Source: Roseibium sediminicola
GTDB taxonomy: Bacteria > Pseudomonadota > Alphaproteobacteria > Rhizobiales > Stappiaceae
DNA: 64,000 nucleotides
Direction of reading: 5' to 3'
Assembly: GCF_023156505.1 (NCBI RefSeq)
Contig: NZ_JALNMJ010000005.1
Coordinates: 1 to 64,000 of the forward strand
A program made the translations under genes and the position numbers. Positions 27,966 to 36,756 of this stretch are shown here, piece after piece; positions within the stretch are counted from its first letter, which is position 1; every line of letters starts with the position of its first letter. The notes under the pieces are model-generated. The model saw only the letters and a program-made list of their open reading frames with translations. It was not told the DNA's origin and ran no database searches.

Positions 27966-28400
27966 ATGGCATCCGTCCGGCCGGTCAGCCACAGCGGCTG
28001 GTCCGATCGCAAAGCACCGGATCTGGAAGATTTCGAAGCCATGGCCAGTGAGGTCCTGGCCGGTCTTCCGGACGACCTGCTGCTGCGCTGCGGCCATCTG
28101 CAGATCAGCCTGGCCGATTATGCGCCGGACGATGTCCTGGACGCGCTCGGCATCGAGGATCCGCACGATCTGCTGGGCCTGTTCGAGGGCGAAGGCCTGA
28201 CGGAAGGCGAGGATGTTCGCATGACCGGGCAGATGCCGAACCGGATCTGGCTGTTCCGCAGGCCGATCCTGGATTACTGGGCGGCCATGGACGAGACCCT
28301 GGGCGACGTGGTCGCCCATGTGCTGATCCATGAGATCGGCCATCACTTCGGCCTGTCGGATCACGACATGGAACGCATTGAGGCCGCGGCCGACAGATAG
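27966..28400 (+). CDS. Zincin-like metallopeptidase-family protein (DUF1025 type)
   Basis: A 144-residue cytosolic protein with HVLIHEIGHHFGLSDHDM (about 117-135), the zincin HExxH plus downstream His/Asp. Small size and the ASEVLAGLPDDLL N-terminal region fit the putative neutral zinc metallopeptidase family. Substrate unknown. ATG 27966 has AAAGGGAAACAGG upstream. It lies 30 bases after the small membrane gene. Confidence 0.82.
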   Translation: MASVRPVSHSGWSDRKAPDLEDFEAMASEVLAGLPDDLLLRCGHLQISLADYAPDDVLDALGIEDPHDLLGLFEGEGLTEGEDVRMTGQMPNRIWLFRRPILDYWAAMDETLGDVVAHVLIHEIGHHFGLSDHDMERIEAAADR

Positions 28401-28438
28401 CGGCCACGGCCTCAATCAGGAACTTTCAAGAGAAGCGC

Positions 28439-28978
28439 TTACTCGGCGGCTTCTTTCTGCGCGCGGACGATCGATTCCGAGATCAGCCGCTTGGCGGCGT
28501 CAACACCCTCGACACCGGTGATCTTGACCCATTTGCCCGGTTCCAGATCCTTGTAGTGTTCAAAGAAGTGCTTCACCTGGGCAATGGTGATATCCGGGAT
28601 GTCGGTGATGTCGTTGATGTTGTCGTAGCGCTTGCTCAACTTGTGCGAGGGCACCGCGATGATTTTCTCATCCTGGCCGGATTCGTCTTCCATCAGGAGA
28701 ACGCCGATCGGACGGCAACTCATGATCGCACCCGGCACGATCGGCCGCTGGTTGACCACGATGACGTCGATCGGGTCGCCGTCGCCGCACAGCGTGTGCG
28801 GCACGAAACCGTAGTTGCCCGGGTAGCGCATCGGGGTATAGAGGAAGCGGTCGACATACATCGCGCCGGCGTCCTTATCCATTTCGTATTTGATCGGCTC
28901 GCCGCCGACAGACACCTCGATGATGACGTTGATGTCTTCCGGCGGGTTCTTGCCAATCGGCACTGCGTCGATACGCAT
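28439..28978 (-). CDS. ppa: Inorganic pyrophosphatase
   Basis: A 179-residue family I soluble pyrophosphatase: [20 protein letters not shown] (substrate loop), [11 protein letters not shown], and [10 protein letters not shown] with the metal-binding aspartates. It hydrolyses PPi and pulls biosynthetic reactions forward. A monocistronic gene; the stop lies 38 bases past the convergent metallopeptidase gene. Confidence 0.97.
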   Translation of the reverse strand: MRIDAVPIGKNPPEDINVIIEVSVGGEPIKYEMDKDAGAMYVDRFLYTPMRYPGNYGFVPHTLCGDGDPIDVIVVNQRPIVPGAIMSCRPIGVLLMEDESGQDEKIIAVPSHKLSKRYDNINDITDIPDITIAQVKHFFEHYKDLEPGKWVKITGVEGVDAAKRLISESIVRAQKEAAE

Positions 28979-29112
28979 CTGAAAAACTCCTGTTGCTCGT
29001 TGCAGCGTCTATCGCAATCCCGACCGGGAAGTTCAAGCCCTTAATTATTGCGTTGCACCTAATTGATTAACGTGGCTTCTTTGCACGGGTGCCGGCAAAG
29101 GGAGAGACAGGC

Positions 29113-29691
29113 ATGAATTGGTTCGCAAAGGCTCTGACGTTTCTTTCCAGCGCGGGCTTGGCAGTTCTGCCATGTGCCACGAGCGCGGCCGCTGCCGGGA
29201 TCGACAGCGCCTACACCAAGATCCAGCTGCAGAATTGCACCCAGGTCGAAACGGCGTCCGATGAGGGCACCTTTGCCGGTGCCTGGCAATGCCCTGGCTA
29301 CAAGGACCAGGTGGTTTATGTTGCCGAGGGCGACCTGCGCATGTTCATCTCCTTCGGCCCTTTCGCGGCGGACGAGCCAGCGGCCAGCCAAACCCTGCCG
29401 AATTTCAACACGGTCAACGAGACGCTTGAATGGCGTCTCAGGGGCGGCGTGCCCTTTGCCACGATCCTGCGCTGGTTTCCGAGCCTGGATGACGGCGCGC
29501 GCACCGGCAGCATCCTGATTGTGACCCAGCTGCAGCCGGGTGGCGGCACCTGCCAGATCGCCCGGGTGGATGCCCAGGCCAACAGCAACGCCAATGTTCT
29601 GGCCCGTCAGGCCGCCGACACCATGGCGGGCAATTTCGACTGTTCCCAGCCGGCGCAGATCCTTGGCAATCCAGGCGCTTTGCAATGGTGA
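29113..29691 (+). CDS. Exported protein of unknown function
   Basis: A 192-residue protein with a signal peptide (FLSSAGLAVLPCATSAAAAG). It has three mature cysteines that could form disulfides: C in QNCTQVE, WQCPGY, and GTCQIA, with a fourth in NFDCSQ. No enzymatic motif seen. The ribosome site GGGAGAGACAG precedes the ATG at 29113. Convergent with the GNAT gene. Confidence 0.75.
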   Translation: MNWFAKALTFLSSAGLAVLPCATSAAAAGIDSAYTKIQLQNCTQVETASDEGTFAGAWQCPGYKDQVVYVAEGDLRMFISFGPFAADEPAASQTLPNFNTVNETLEWRLRGGVPFATILRWFPSLDDGARTGSILIVTQLQPGGGTCQIARVDAQANSNANVLARQAADTMAGNFDCSQPAQILGNPGALQW

Positions 29692-29704
29692 CGGGTCGCG
29701 TCGT

Positions 29705-30241
29705 CTAGGAGCCTGGTCCCGGCCAGGCATAGATCGACAATTCCAGCCGGCGTCCACCAAGACGGTACCAGGATTTCGCGGCCAGCCGGCCGCCGACGGC
29801 CTTGTAGAAGGCGCGGGCGGGCTCGTTGTCGCTCAGGACCTGCACGGCGAGGCCGGGCATGTTCCGGTTGCGAAGGGTCTCGCGGACATGGTCGAACAGG
29901 GCGCGGCCAAAGCCGAGTCCCTGATATTCCGGCTTCAGATAGAGCTCGTAGATCTCGCCTTCCATGCCGGTGCCGCGCAGTCGGCAGGGGCCGTAGGTGG
30001 CGTAGCCGGCAGGGATATTGGCGATGCTGAGGATCTTGATGTCGACGCCGCGCGCCAAGGCGCCCTGCCACCAGCTGCTGCCGCGCCGGCTGATCATTTT
30101 CTGAAGGTCGACACCGTGCAATACACCTCGATAGGCACCGAGCCAGGCTTCGCTGTGAATGCCGGCTAGGGCGTCGCAATCCGCGGATCTTGCCGCGCGC
30201 AGGTCGATCAGGTCCGTAGTCATCCTTGAAAAAGGATACAT
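29705..30241 (-). CDS. GNAT-family N-acetyltransferase
   Basis: A 178-residue GNAT domain: AGIHSEAWLGAYRGVL at the N-terminus, YELYLKPEYQGLGFGRALFD as the acetyl-CoA motif A, and SDNEPARAFYKAVGGR as motif B. ATG 30241 has GGGGA about 5 bases upstream, better than the ATG at 30223. The acceptor substrate is unknown. This copy is intact, unlike the GNAT at 3171. Confidence 0.88.
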   Translation of the reverse strand: MYPFSRMTTDLIDLRAARSADCDALAGIHSEAWLGAYRGVLHGVDLQKMISRRGSSWWQGALARGVDIKILSIANIPAGYATYGPCRLRGTGMEGEIYELYLKPEYQGLGFGRALFDHVRETLRNRNMPGLAVQVLSDNEPARAFYKAVGGRLAAKSWYRLGGRRLELSIYAWPGPGS

Positions 30242-30346
30242 CAAGTCCCCGGTTGGGGAAGAGGCAATCGCGGCTGCACAGATGAAAAATGACGTTTCGT
30301 CTATAAGGGCCTGCGAGAAATACAGAGGCGCATACAACCGCAAATG

Positions 30347-30371
30347 AAAAGGGCCGGCGTGGTGCCGGCCC
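30347..30371 (-). terminator. Rho-independent terminator of the minus-strand small RNA
   Basis: The stem GGGCCGGC/GCCGGCCC (30351-30358 and 30364-30371, loop of five) is followed on the minus strand by TTTT. No minus-strand protein gene ends here, so it points to an RNA product. Confidence 0.7.
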
Positions 30372-30480
30372 TTCAGTTGCCCTGATGTTTGACTCACTAA
30401 ATCTGGCCGACCTGGTGACGCCCCGGGGGGCTGGGGGGCTAATGCATTCCGAAGCATCATCGGGTCGTACCCATCAGGGT
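30348..30480 (-). ncRNA. Candidate structured small RNA with own terminator
   Basis: Read on the minus strand, CCCTGATG (30472-30479) pairs with CATCAGGG (30380-30387), closing a bubble of about 84 bases. Inside are hairpin-prone elements: GATGCTTCGGAATGC and the C-rich GCCCCCCAGCCCCCC, plus CGACC/GGTCG pairing. A strong terminator follows at once. Upstream is TATTAAGAT as a possible -10. Length and end pairing recall 6S-type RNAs, but I cannot assign a family. The flanking gap to 30767 holds no gene. Confidence 0.45.
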
Positions 30481-30767
30481 ATGATCTTAATATGGGTGCC
30501 CAAAATGGCTGGCCAAGGGCTGGAATGCGGCAAAATCAAGGAAATTTGGTCATTGTTTCGGGGCAAAGTGCCGTTACGTACATTTTTTGCGTTTTTCGCC
30601 GTTCGTTCATGCGCAAAATTGCCGGGTCGCGGGGGACCTCTGTGCCAATCTCGGCCTGTGGGCTTGCCATCTGCCCCAAAGACAACGCAAGATGAAAGGG
30701 AGGTGACAGGCATCGCCAGCTCCGATTCCCTCACCTCCTGCGAAACCGCAAACGGAATGGAGGCGGA

Positions 30768-31157
30768 ATGAGCGAAGCCGATGAGAGCGCGTTTCAGCGC
30801 GGCGCGGGCACGGGCCCGGCGCCGCAGCACCAACCGGCTCCCCCTTCCAAACCTGTCGTTGCCTTCAACCGGCGTGAACTCGATACCATCCTGCGGCTTT
30901 ATGGCCGCATGGTCGCCGACGGCGAGTGGCGCGACTATGCCATCGATCTCCTGAGGGACCGGGCGGTGTTTTCCGTGTTCCGGCGTTCCTCCGAAATGCC
31001 GCTTTACCGGATTGAAAAGGATCCGAAACTGGGCAGGCGCCAGGGCGCCTATTCGGTGGTCGCCGCAGGCGGCATGATCCTGAAGCGCGGTCATGATCTC
31101 GCACAGGTGTTGCGGGTCCTGGAAAAAAAGAAGCACCTGCGCCTCGTCGAGGTGTGA
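30768..31157 (+). CDS. DUF2794 family protein
   Basis: A 129-residue protein conserved in Alphaproteobacteria. An acidic/proline linker of about 30 residues is followed by the DUF2794 core VVAFNRRELDTILRLYGRMV and RSSEMPLYRIEKDPKLGRRQ. Function unknown. ATG 30768 lies 380 bases after the small-RNA candidate and just after an AGGCGGA ribosome site. Confidence 0.88.
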   Translation: MSEADESAFQRGAGTGPAPQHQPAPPSKPVVAFNRRELDTILRLYGRMVADGEWRDYAIDLLRDRAVFSVFRRSSEMPLYRIEKDPKLGRRQGAYSVVAAGGMILKRGHDLAQVLRVLEKKKHLRLVEV

Positions 31158-31255
31158 GAGACTAGGCAGTTGCCCGCAAAGAGAAGGTGGCGTTCGGCGA
31201 CGCGACCCGCCAGGCCGCGGGCTCTATTGTGTTTCCCTAAACAAACCTATCTCTC

Positions 31256-31378
31256 GTCATCCCGGACGACGCGAAGCGGAGATCCGGGACCGGAGAGCCG
31301 GGGTCTGTCTGAAAAACTCCAAATCGAGAAGCCATTGGTGCCCCGGTCCCAGCTCGCGCTGCGCCTGGCCGGGATGAC
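31256..31378. repeat. Palindromic intergenic repeat
   Basis: GTCATCCCGG (31256-31265) and CCGGGATGAC (31369-31378) are exact inverted copies. Inner arms GGGACCGG (31286-31293) and CCGGTCCC (31343-31350) also pair. This is the GTCATCCCGGAC-type extragenic element common in Rhizobiales-like genomes. It is related in style to the element at 3748-4018. Confidence 0.65.
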
Positions 31379-31403
31379 CGCGGATGGGTTTTCGATATCC
31401 GGC

Positions 31404-31434
31404 GAAAAAAAAGCCCGGCAGAGCCGGGCTTTTC
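31404..31434 (-). terminator. Terminator after the BI-1 gene
   Basis: AGCCCGGC (31412-31419) pairs with GCCGGGCT (31423-31430) across a three-base loop. The minus strand then has eight T residues. It lies 20 bases beyond the BI-1 gene stop; the plus strand also carries a short T run. Confidence 0.85.
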
Positions 31435-31454
31435 GAGTGTTCTGAGAACTGCGC

Positions 31455-32237
31455 TTAGTCGCGGTTGCCGAACAGCTGCAGCAGCATCAGGAACATGTTG
31501 ATGAAGTCGAGATAGAGGCGCAGGGCGCCCATCACGGACTTCTTGGTGGCGACTTCGCTGCTGTCGCCTTCATAGTACATTTCCTTGATCTGCTGAGTGT
31601 CGTAGGCGGTCAGGCCGGCAAACACCAGGACGCCGATCACGGAGATCGCGAACTGCAGGGCGGAAGACGCCATGAAGATGTTCACGATCGAAGCGATAAT
31701 AATGCCGATCAGGCCCATGAACAGGAACGAACCCCAACCGGACAGGTCTTTCTTGGTGGTGTAGCCGAAGAGGCTCAGCGCACCGAAGGAAGCCGCCGTG
31801 ATGAAGAACACCCGAGCAATCGATCCGCCGGTATAGACCAGGAAGATCGAGGACAGGGAGATGCCCATGACGGCCGAATAGACCAGGAACATGGTCCGTG
31901 CGGAGCCGGCGCTCATGGACTGGATGCGGAAGGACAGCCACATCACCATTCCGAGCGGTCCGAGCATCACAACCCATTTCAGCGGGCTGCCATAGAGCGT
32001 GACACCGAGCTGGGTCAGCATCTGACCGTTGCCGAGGCTTGCGGCAGCCGCGTTCGGATCGGTGGTTGTTGCCAGCATGGCGGTTGCCAGTGCCAGGAAA
32101 CCGGTCAGCGCGAGGCCGATGGTCATGTAGTTGTAGACGCCCAGCATATAAGAGCGAAGGCCCTGATCAATGCCGGCCTCGGCGCGTGTGCCGGCGGCCT
32201 GATAGACGCCTTGAGATTGACGGTCAAAGGTCGACAT
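31455..32237 (-). CDS. Bax inhibitor-1 / YccA family membrane protein
   Basis: A 260-residue protein with seven membrane helices: YMTIGLALTGFLALATAML, MFLVYSAVMGISLSSIFLVY and a C-terminal DFINMFLMLLQLFGNRD. BI-1/YccA proteins are linked to FtsH protease control and ion leak in bacteria. The ATG at 32237 is preceded by GGGGATTACC. A near-perfect 22-base palindrome lies 31 bases upstream. Confidence 0.92.
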   Translation of the reverse strand: MSTFDRQSQGVYQAAGTRAEAGIDQGLRSYMLGVYNYMTIGLALTGFLALATAMLATTTDPNAAAASLGNGQMLTQLGVTLYGSPLKWVVMLGPLGMVMWLSFRIQSMSAGSARTMFLVYSAVMGISLSSIFLVYTGGSIARVFFITAASFGALSLFGYTTKKDLSGWGSFLFMGLIGIIIASIVNIFMASSALQFAISVIGVLVFAGLTAYDTQQIKEMYYEGDSSEVATKKSVMGALRLYLDFINMFLMLLQLFGNRD

Positions 32238-32268
32238 GGTCGTGGTAATCCCCTTCTTGAACCACATA

Positions 32269-32290
32269 TTGCAGGTGACATCACTTGCAA
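32269..32290. promoter_or_regulatory. 22-base imperfect palindrome upstream of the BI-1 gene
   Basis: TTGCAGGTGA and TCACTTGCAA are inverted copies with one mismatch around a CA centre. The distance to the BI-1 start (31 bases) fits an operator near the promoter. Regulator unknown. Confidence 0.4.
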
Positions 32291-32408
32291 CACAATTCCC
32301 TCAACATATGGGAAAATACGGTCCCAAGCTCAAGATGCGAAACCTGAAAATTTCGTAATCTTGCGGCCTGGAGCCGTATTTTATGCCAACAAGCTTAAGA
32401 GAGCACGC

Positions 32409-33182
32409 TTATTTCATCGCTTTCAGGCGGGATTCGATCTGGCGATCGCAGGTGCCGCCCGGGTTACGCACGATCTCCTCGGATGCGAAATCCAGGATTT
32501 CCGTGTCCTTGTCGCGCATCTGCTCGACCGTCACGCCCGGCTTGAACCATTGCAGGACAGCGTAGTCGCCGCCGGCATCGGTCAGGAAGGCAAGCGGCTT
32601 GCCGTCTTCCGTGATGCCCATGCGGCCGACGCGGACTTCCTCGATGGCAACCTTGCGTGCCTCGCCGTCGATCGTCAGGCGCGACTTCTGCACATTCAGC
32701 TTCTTCAGCTTGGAACCGGACGTGCCGGTCCAGTTGCCGTAGAAGCGCTTGCCTTTTTTCTCGACCGAGAGGCAGGAATTCTCGAAATTCGGGATCGACA
32801 GGCGCTCGGCGGTGATCTCGATCGGGTCCTCGCCCTTCGGCGCCAGCGTGTATTTCATCGAATTGTCGCCGGTGCGATAGACCCGGATGCCGACCGGCGT
32901 GTAGCCGCTGTCGTTGATCGTGCGGGTGAAGAAGTCGAACTGGTTGGCGTCGTTGGTGCCGGCCCGGCGATAGAGCCAGCGCTTCGGAAGACCGTCCTCG
33001 AAGACCAGCCAGTCGCTGACCACCAGGCCGCGGGTGCCTTCCGGCGTGTTCAGTTGCCAGACGCCGGTATGAAACGGGCTTTCGGCGGTCGCGGCTGGCG
33101 CAAACGACACAATGGCCGCCGCGGCAACGACCGCAGCTTTTGCAAAGTTCTTCAACCGAGAACCTTGGGTGAAATCGAACAT
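32409..33182 (-). CDS. Exported DUF1849-like protein of unknown function
   Basis: A 257-residue protein with a signal peptide (AKAAVVAAAAIVSFAPAATA) and a beta-rich mature domain. It contains ISVVx-free WQLNTPEGTRGLVVSDWL, RWLYRRAG and a C-terminal FASEEIVRNPGGTCDR. Two cysteines (NSCLSV, GTCDR) could pair. The family label is tentative; the clear evidence is secretion only. No operon partners. Confidence 0.5.
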   Translation of the reverse strand: MFDFTQGSRLKNFAKAAVVAAAAIVSFAPAATAESPFHTGVWQLNTPEGTRGLVVSDWLVFEDGLPKRWLYRRAGTNDANQFDFFTRTINDSGYTPVGIRVYRTGDNSMKYTLAPKGEDPIEITAERLSIPNFENSCLSVEKKGKRFYGNWTGTSGSKLKKLNVQKSRLTIDGEARKVAIEEVRVGRMGITEDGKPLAFLTDAGGDYAVLQWFKPGVTVEQMRDKDTEILDFASEEIVRNPGGTCDRQIESRLKAMK

Positions 33183-33348
33183 GAACTAAGCCCCTTTAAC
33201 AATCTTGTCCGGACCCAAACCGGATAGCCAAGATTAATTCAGTATGCAAGTTGCGCGGGGCTGAAGTTTGACGGAAACTGCTTGCGCCAGATGAATTTTC
33301 CCTGACAGGCCCTGTCGATATGACATCGCCCGCCAGGAATACATCCTG

Positions 33349-35931
33349 TCAGAGGTTTCGTAATACCGGCGCTGGTTTTTCGCCCAGGATGCGCCAGGTG
33401 CCGATCAGGCCGAAGCCGACCGTCAGAACCAGGGCGACCAGTGCGGCGCCGGCGGCCGTTACCGGCATCAGCACAAAGCTGCCGTCCATGATCTGGGTGA
33501 CGACGTACCAGGCCGCGAGACCGCCCGCGACCAGCGCGAACAGGGCGGTGGTCAGACCCAGGATGGCGTATTCCAGACCATAGGCCAGGATAAGGCGGGT
33601 GCGGGTCGCGCCCAGGGTTTTCAGGATGACGGCGTCATAGATCCGGCTGCGGTGCCCGGCGGCAAGCGCGCCGGCAAGCACCAGCACGCTGGCGATCAGC
33701 GTGATCGAGCTGGCTCCCCGGATCGCCCAGGCAAGCTGAGCCACAAGGTCGTTGACCTGGGAAATGGCGTCTTTCACCCGGATGGCGGTCACCGTCGGGT
33801 AGGAATTTGAGACGGTCTTCAGGAGCGCCAGCTCGGACTCCGCCGGTACGTCCTCCGCCCAGCCGAGCGTCATCAGGTGGGCATGGGGCGCGCCCGCAAA
33901 GGTGTTGGGCGAAAACACCATGACGAAATTGATGGCCAGCGACTGCCATTCGACATCGCGCAGATTGGCGATTTCCGCCGTGATTTCCCGGCCGAGCACA
34001 TTGACCGTGATTTCGTCGCCGATTGTCAGGCCCAGATCCGTCGCCGCTTCCGCGTCAAAGGAGACCAGCGGCACACCGGCATAATCCTGCGGCCACCAGT
34101 CCCCCTCCACCAGCTTGGAATTCTTCGGCAGGCTGGCGTCATAGGTGATGCCGCGGTCGCCGCGCAGGACCCAGCCGGAGCCTTCCTGCGCAGGTACAAA
34201 ATCTTCCGAAGCGATGCCGTTCAGGCTGACAATCCGGCCGCGCAGCATCGGCACGCTTTGCAACTCGGCATCGGCCGCTTCGGCCTTGAGCAGGGCTTCG
34301 AAGGCGTCGCGCTCGTGGCTCTGGATATCGACAAAGAAGAAGCTCGGGGCCTTGTCTGCGATGGTTGCGGTCAGCTCGCGGCGCAGATTGCCGTCGATCA
34401 GGGCGAGCGCGACCAGCAGGGACAGGCCGAGACCGAGCGACAGCACCACGGAAGGCGTGAGCGCTCCCGGGCGGTGGATGTTGGCGATCGCAAGCCTGAG
34501 TTCCGTGGAACGCACCGTGGGCAGGCGCCGGGCGACCGCCATGATCAGGCGGGCCACCAGCACCAGTAGCACAAATGCGCCGGCCGAGGCGGCGATGTAG
34601 ATGCCGGCCATGCGTGTGTCATGGGCAAGCGTCACCGCAATCGCAGCGAGAACGGCAACGGTCACCGCGGTGGCGGCCAGATAGCGTTTGCGCGGCAGTT
34701 TGGTGCCGCCGGTGACGATGTCGCGGAAGAGCGCCGTCGGCGGCACGTCATGAGCCCGGCCGAGAGGCCAGAGCGCGAAGGCGAGCGCGGTCAGGAGGCC
34801 GTAGACGAGGCCGAGGGCGAGTTCGCCCGGATAGATGCTGGCGGCCAGTTTCACAGGCAGAACACCGGCAAGCGCCGCGGCGGCGGCAAACGGGATCAGC
34901 GCGCCGACGGCAAGGCCTATGGCGATACCGATCAGGGCCAGGATCAGCATCTGCACCAGATAGACCTGGAAGACAAAGCCCCCGGTAGCGCCCATGCATT
35001 TGAAACTGGCAATGACCTCGCGCTTGGTTTCCAGATAGGCGCGGATGGCATTAGCCACGCCAACACCGCCGACGACGAGGGCGGTCAGGCCAACCAGGGT
35101 CAGAAACTGGGCAAAGCGGTCGATGCTGCGTTGCAGGCCCGGAGAGGCATTGGCGCGCGAGCGCACACGCCAGCCGGCATCCGGCTGGGCGCCGCGGGCG
35201 TCTTCGACCACGCCTTCAAGGCGCTCGAGTGACGGCGCCGGATCCATTCGGACCCGGTAATGCCAGCGCACCAGGCTGCCGGGCTGAACGAGATCGGTCG
35301 AGGGCAGGGCGGCATCGGAGATCATCAGCCGCGGACCGAATTCCATGCCGCCGGCCAGCTTGTCCGGTTCTACGGCGATCGTGTCGGCAATCCTGACGGT
35401 GCCGCGGCCGAGCGACACCGTGTCGCCAACGGCAAGATCCAGTCTTGCCAGCAACGCTGGGTCGGCCACCGCGCCCCAGAGCCCGTGCTTTTGAGCCAGG
35501 GCGTCCTCAAGGGACATGCCGCTCGTCAGATCGACCGTGCCGTAAAGCGGGTAGGCGCCATCGACGGCTTTGAGCTCGACCAGCGCCTGGTCACCTGCTT
35601 CCGGAAGGCGGGCCATGGCGCGCATGGTGGCAACGCGGGAAACGGAGCCGAGGTCCTGAAGATAGGTGAGCTCATCTTCGTCGGCCTCCCGGTGGATCAG
35701 CCGGAACGACAGGTCACCGCCGAGAATGGCCTGTCCTTCCCGCGAAATGCCTTCCGTCAGTGCGCGCGACACGGACGTGACGCCGGCAATGGCGGCAACG
35801 CCGAGGGCGATACAGGCAATGAAGATATAAAAGCCCCTGAGACCGCCGCGCAGTTCCCTGAGGGCAAAGCGGGCGGCAAGTCGGAAGGTCTGCTGGCCCG
35901 CTCGGCCGGTTCCTGCCACGAAACCGCTCAT
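33349..35931 (-). CDS. FtsX-like ABC permease (YbbP type)
   Basis: An 860-residue permease with a first membrane helix (YIFIACIALGVAAIAGVTSV), two large periplasmic MacB-PCD-like domains, and two FtsX cores. The cores include ALVVGGVGVANAIRAYLETK with FKCMGATGGF, and AVILKTLGATRTRLILAYGLEY. This is the YbbP/LolC-like layout. It starts at ATG 35931, overlapping the ATPase stop by 4 bases. It may extract a lipophilic molecule from the membrane; the adjacent tesA-type lipase matches the common ybbAP-tesA neighbourhood. Confidence 0.88.
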   Translation of the reverse strand: MSGFVAGTGRAGQQTFRLAARFALRELRGGLRGFYIFIACIALGVAAIAGVTSVSRALTEGISREGQAILGGDLSFRLIHREADEDELTYLQDLGSVSRVATMRAMARLPEAGDQALVELKAVDGAYPLYGTVDLTSGMSLEDALAQKHGLWGAVADPALLARLDLAVGDTVSLGRGTVRIADTIAVEPDKLAGGMEFGPRLMISDAALPSTDLVQPGSLVRWHYRVRMDPAPSLERLEGVVEDARGAQPDAGWRVRSRANASPGLQRSIDRFAQFLTLVGLTALVVGGVGVANAIRAYLETKREVIASFKCMGATGGFVFQVYLVQMLILALIGIAIGLAVGALIPFAAAAALAGVLPVKLAASIYPGELALGLVYGLLTALAFALWPLGRAHDVPPTALFRDIVTGGTKLPRKRYLAATAVTVAVLAAIAVTLAHDTRMAGIYIAASAGAFVLLVLVARLIMAVARRLPTVRSTELRLAIANIHRPGALTPSVVLSLGLGLSLLVALALIDGNLRRELTATIADKAPSFFFVDIQSHERDAFEALLKAEAADAELQSVPMLRGRIVSLNGIASEDFVPAQEGSGWVLRGDRGITYDASLPKNSKLVEGDWWPQDYAGVPLVSFDAEAATDLGLTIGDEITVNVLGREITAEIANLRDVEWQSLAINFVMVFSPNTFAGAPHAHLMTLGWAEDVPAESELALLKTVSNSYPTVTAIRVKDAISQVNDLVAQLAWAIRGASSITLIASVLVLAGALAAGHRSRIYDAVILKTLGATRTRLILAYGLEYAILGLTTALFALVAGGLAAWYVVTQIMDGSFVLMPVTAAGAALVALVLTVGFGLIGTWRILGEKPAPVLRNL

Positions 35932-36635
35932 GCCGAGACGCCCGTTCGATCGGCCACGGCTTCCTCGATTTCGCCGGACCGGACGCGGATCATGCGCGCG
36001 CAGCGGGCCGCCAGGCCCGGATCGTGGGTGACCAGCACCAGCGTCGTCTTGCGGGCCTTCTGGGCGGCAAACATCAGTTCGACGATCTGCGCGCCGGTGT
36101 CGTCGTCGAGATTGCCGGTCGGCTCGTCCGCGATCAGGATTTCCGGTTCGACCACCAGCGCGCGGGCAACGGCGACTCGCTGCTGTTCGCCGCCCGAAAG
36201 CTGTGCCGGGTAATGGGACAGGCGATGACCGAGCCCGACGGCCTCAAGCTCGGCCCGGGCCTTGTCGAAGGCGGCAGGATCGCCGGCGAGTTCAAGGGGC
36301 ACGGCGACATTTTCCAGAGCCGTCATGTTGGGAACGAGATGGAAGGACTGGAAAATGATGCCGACATTGCGGCCTCGAAACTGCGCCAGCTGGTCTTCCG
36401 ACAGGGGGCCGAGTTCGGAACCGGCCACAATGACCGCGCCAGCGTCGGCGCGCTCCAGGCCGGCCATGACCATCAAAAGCGTCGACTTGCCGGATCCGGA
36501 GGGGCCGACAAGACCAACAGAGGTGCCTTTTTCGATCTCCAGGTCGATCCCTTTTAGGATATGCACCCGGCCGGCGCCCTCGCCGAGGGTCAGGTGGACA
36601 TCTTTGAGGGTGATGGCAGGTGACTTTGTCATCAT
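35928..36635 (-). CDS. ABC ATPase of the YbbA/LolD family
   Basis: A 235-residue ATPase: Walker A GPSGSGKSTLL, Q-loop FQSFHLVPNMTALENV, signature LSGGEQQRVAVARAL, Walker B ILIADEPTGNLD, H-loop VTHD. The MacB/LolD group partners FtsX permeases. ATG 36635 is used; an adjacent ATG at 36632 would lose one residue. It is divergent from tesA, a layout widely conserved in proteobacteria. Confidence 0.92.
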   Translation of the reverse strand: MMTKSPAITLKDVHLTLGEGAGRVHILKGIDLEIEKGTSVGLVGPSGSGKSTLLMVMAGLERADAGAVIVAGSELGPLSEDQLAQFRGRNVGIIFQSFHLVPNMTALENVAVPLELAGDPAAFDKARAELEAVGLGHRLSHYPAQLSGGEQQRVAVARALVVEPEILIADEPTGNLDDDTGAQIVELMFAAQKARKTTLVLVTHDPGLAARCARMIRVRSGEIEEAVADRTGVSA

Positions 36636-36756
36636 ATGACCTTTACAACGGGCGCATGATCGTCTTCCTGAAGAGATGCATGCCCTCGACTTTGGAACGC
36701 TCTGCGACCATATGGGCCTGATGTGACGCGTCTTCCAGTCCTGAAAGAGAGTTCCC

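Noticed and set aside
30348..30480. Assignment of the small RNA as 6S or SRP RNA
   Set aside because: The SRP GGAAGG/AGCAGCC tetraloop region is absent, and the bubble is shorter than usual 6S; family left open.
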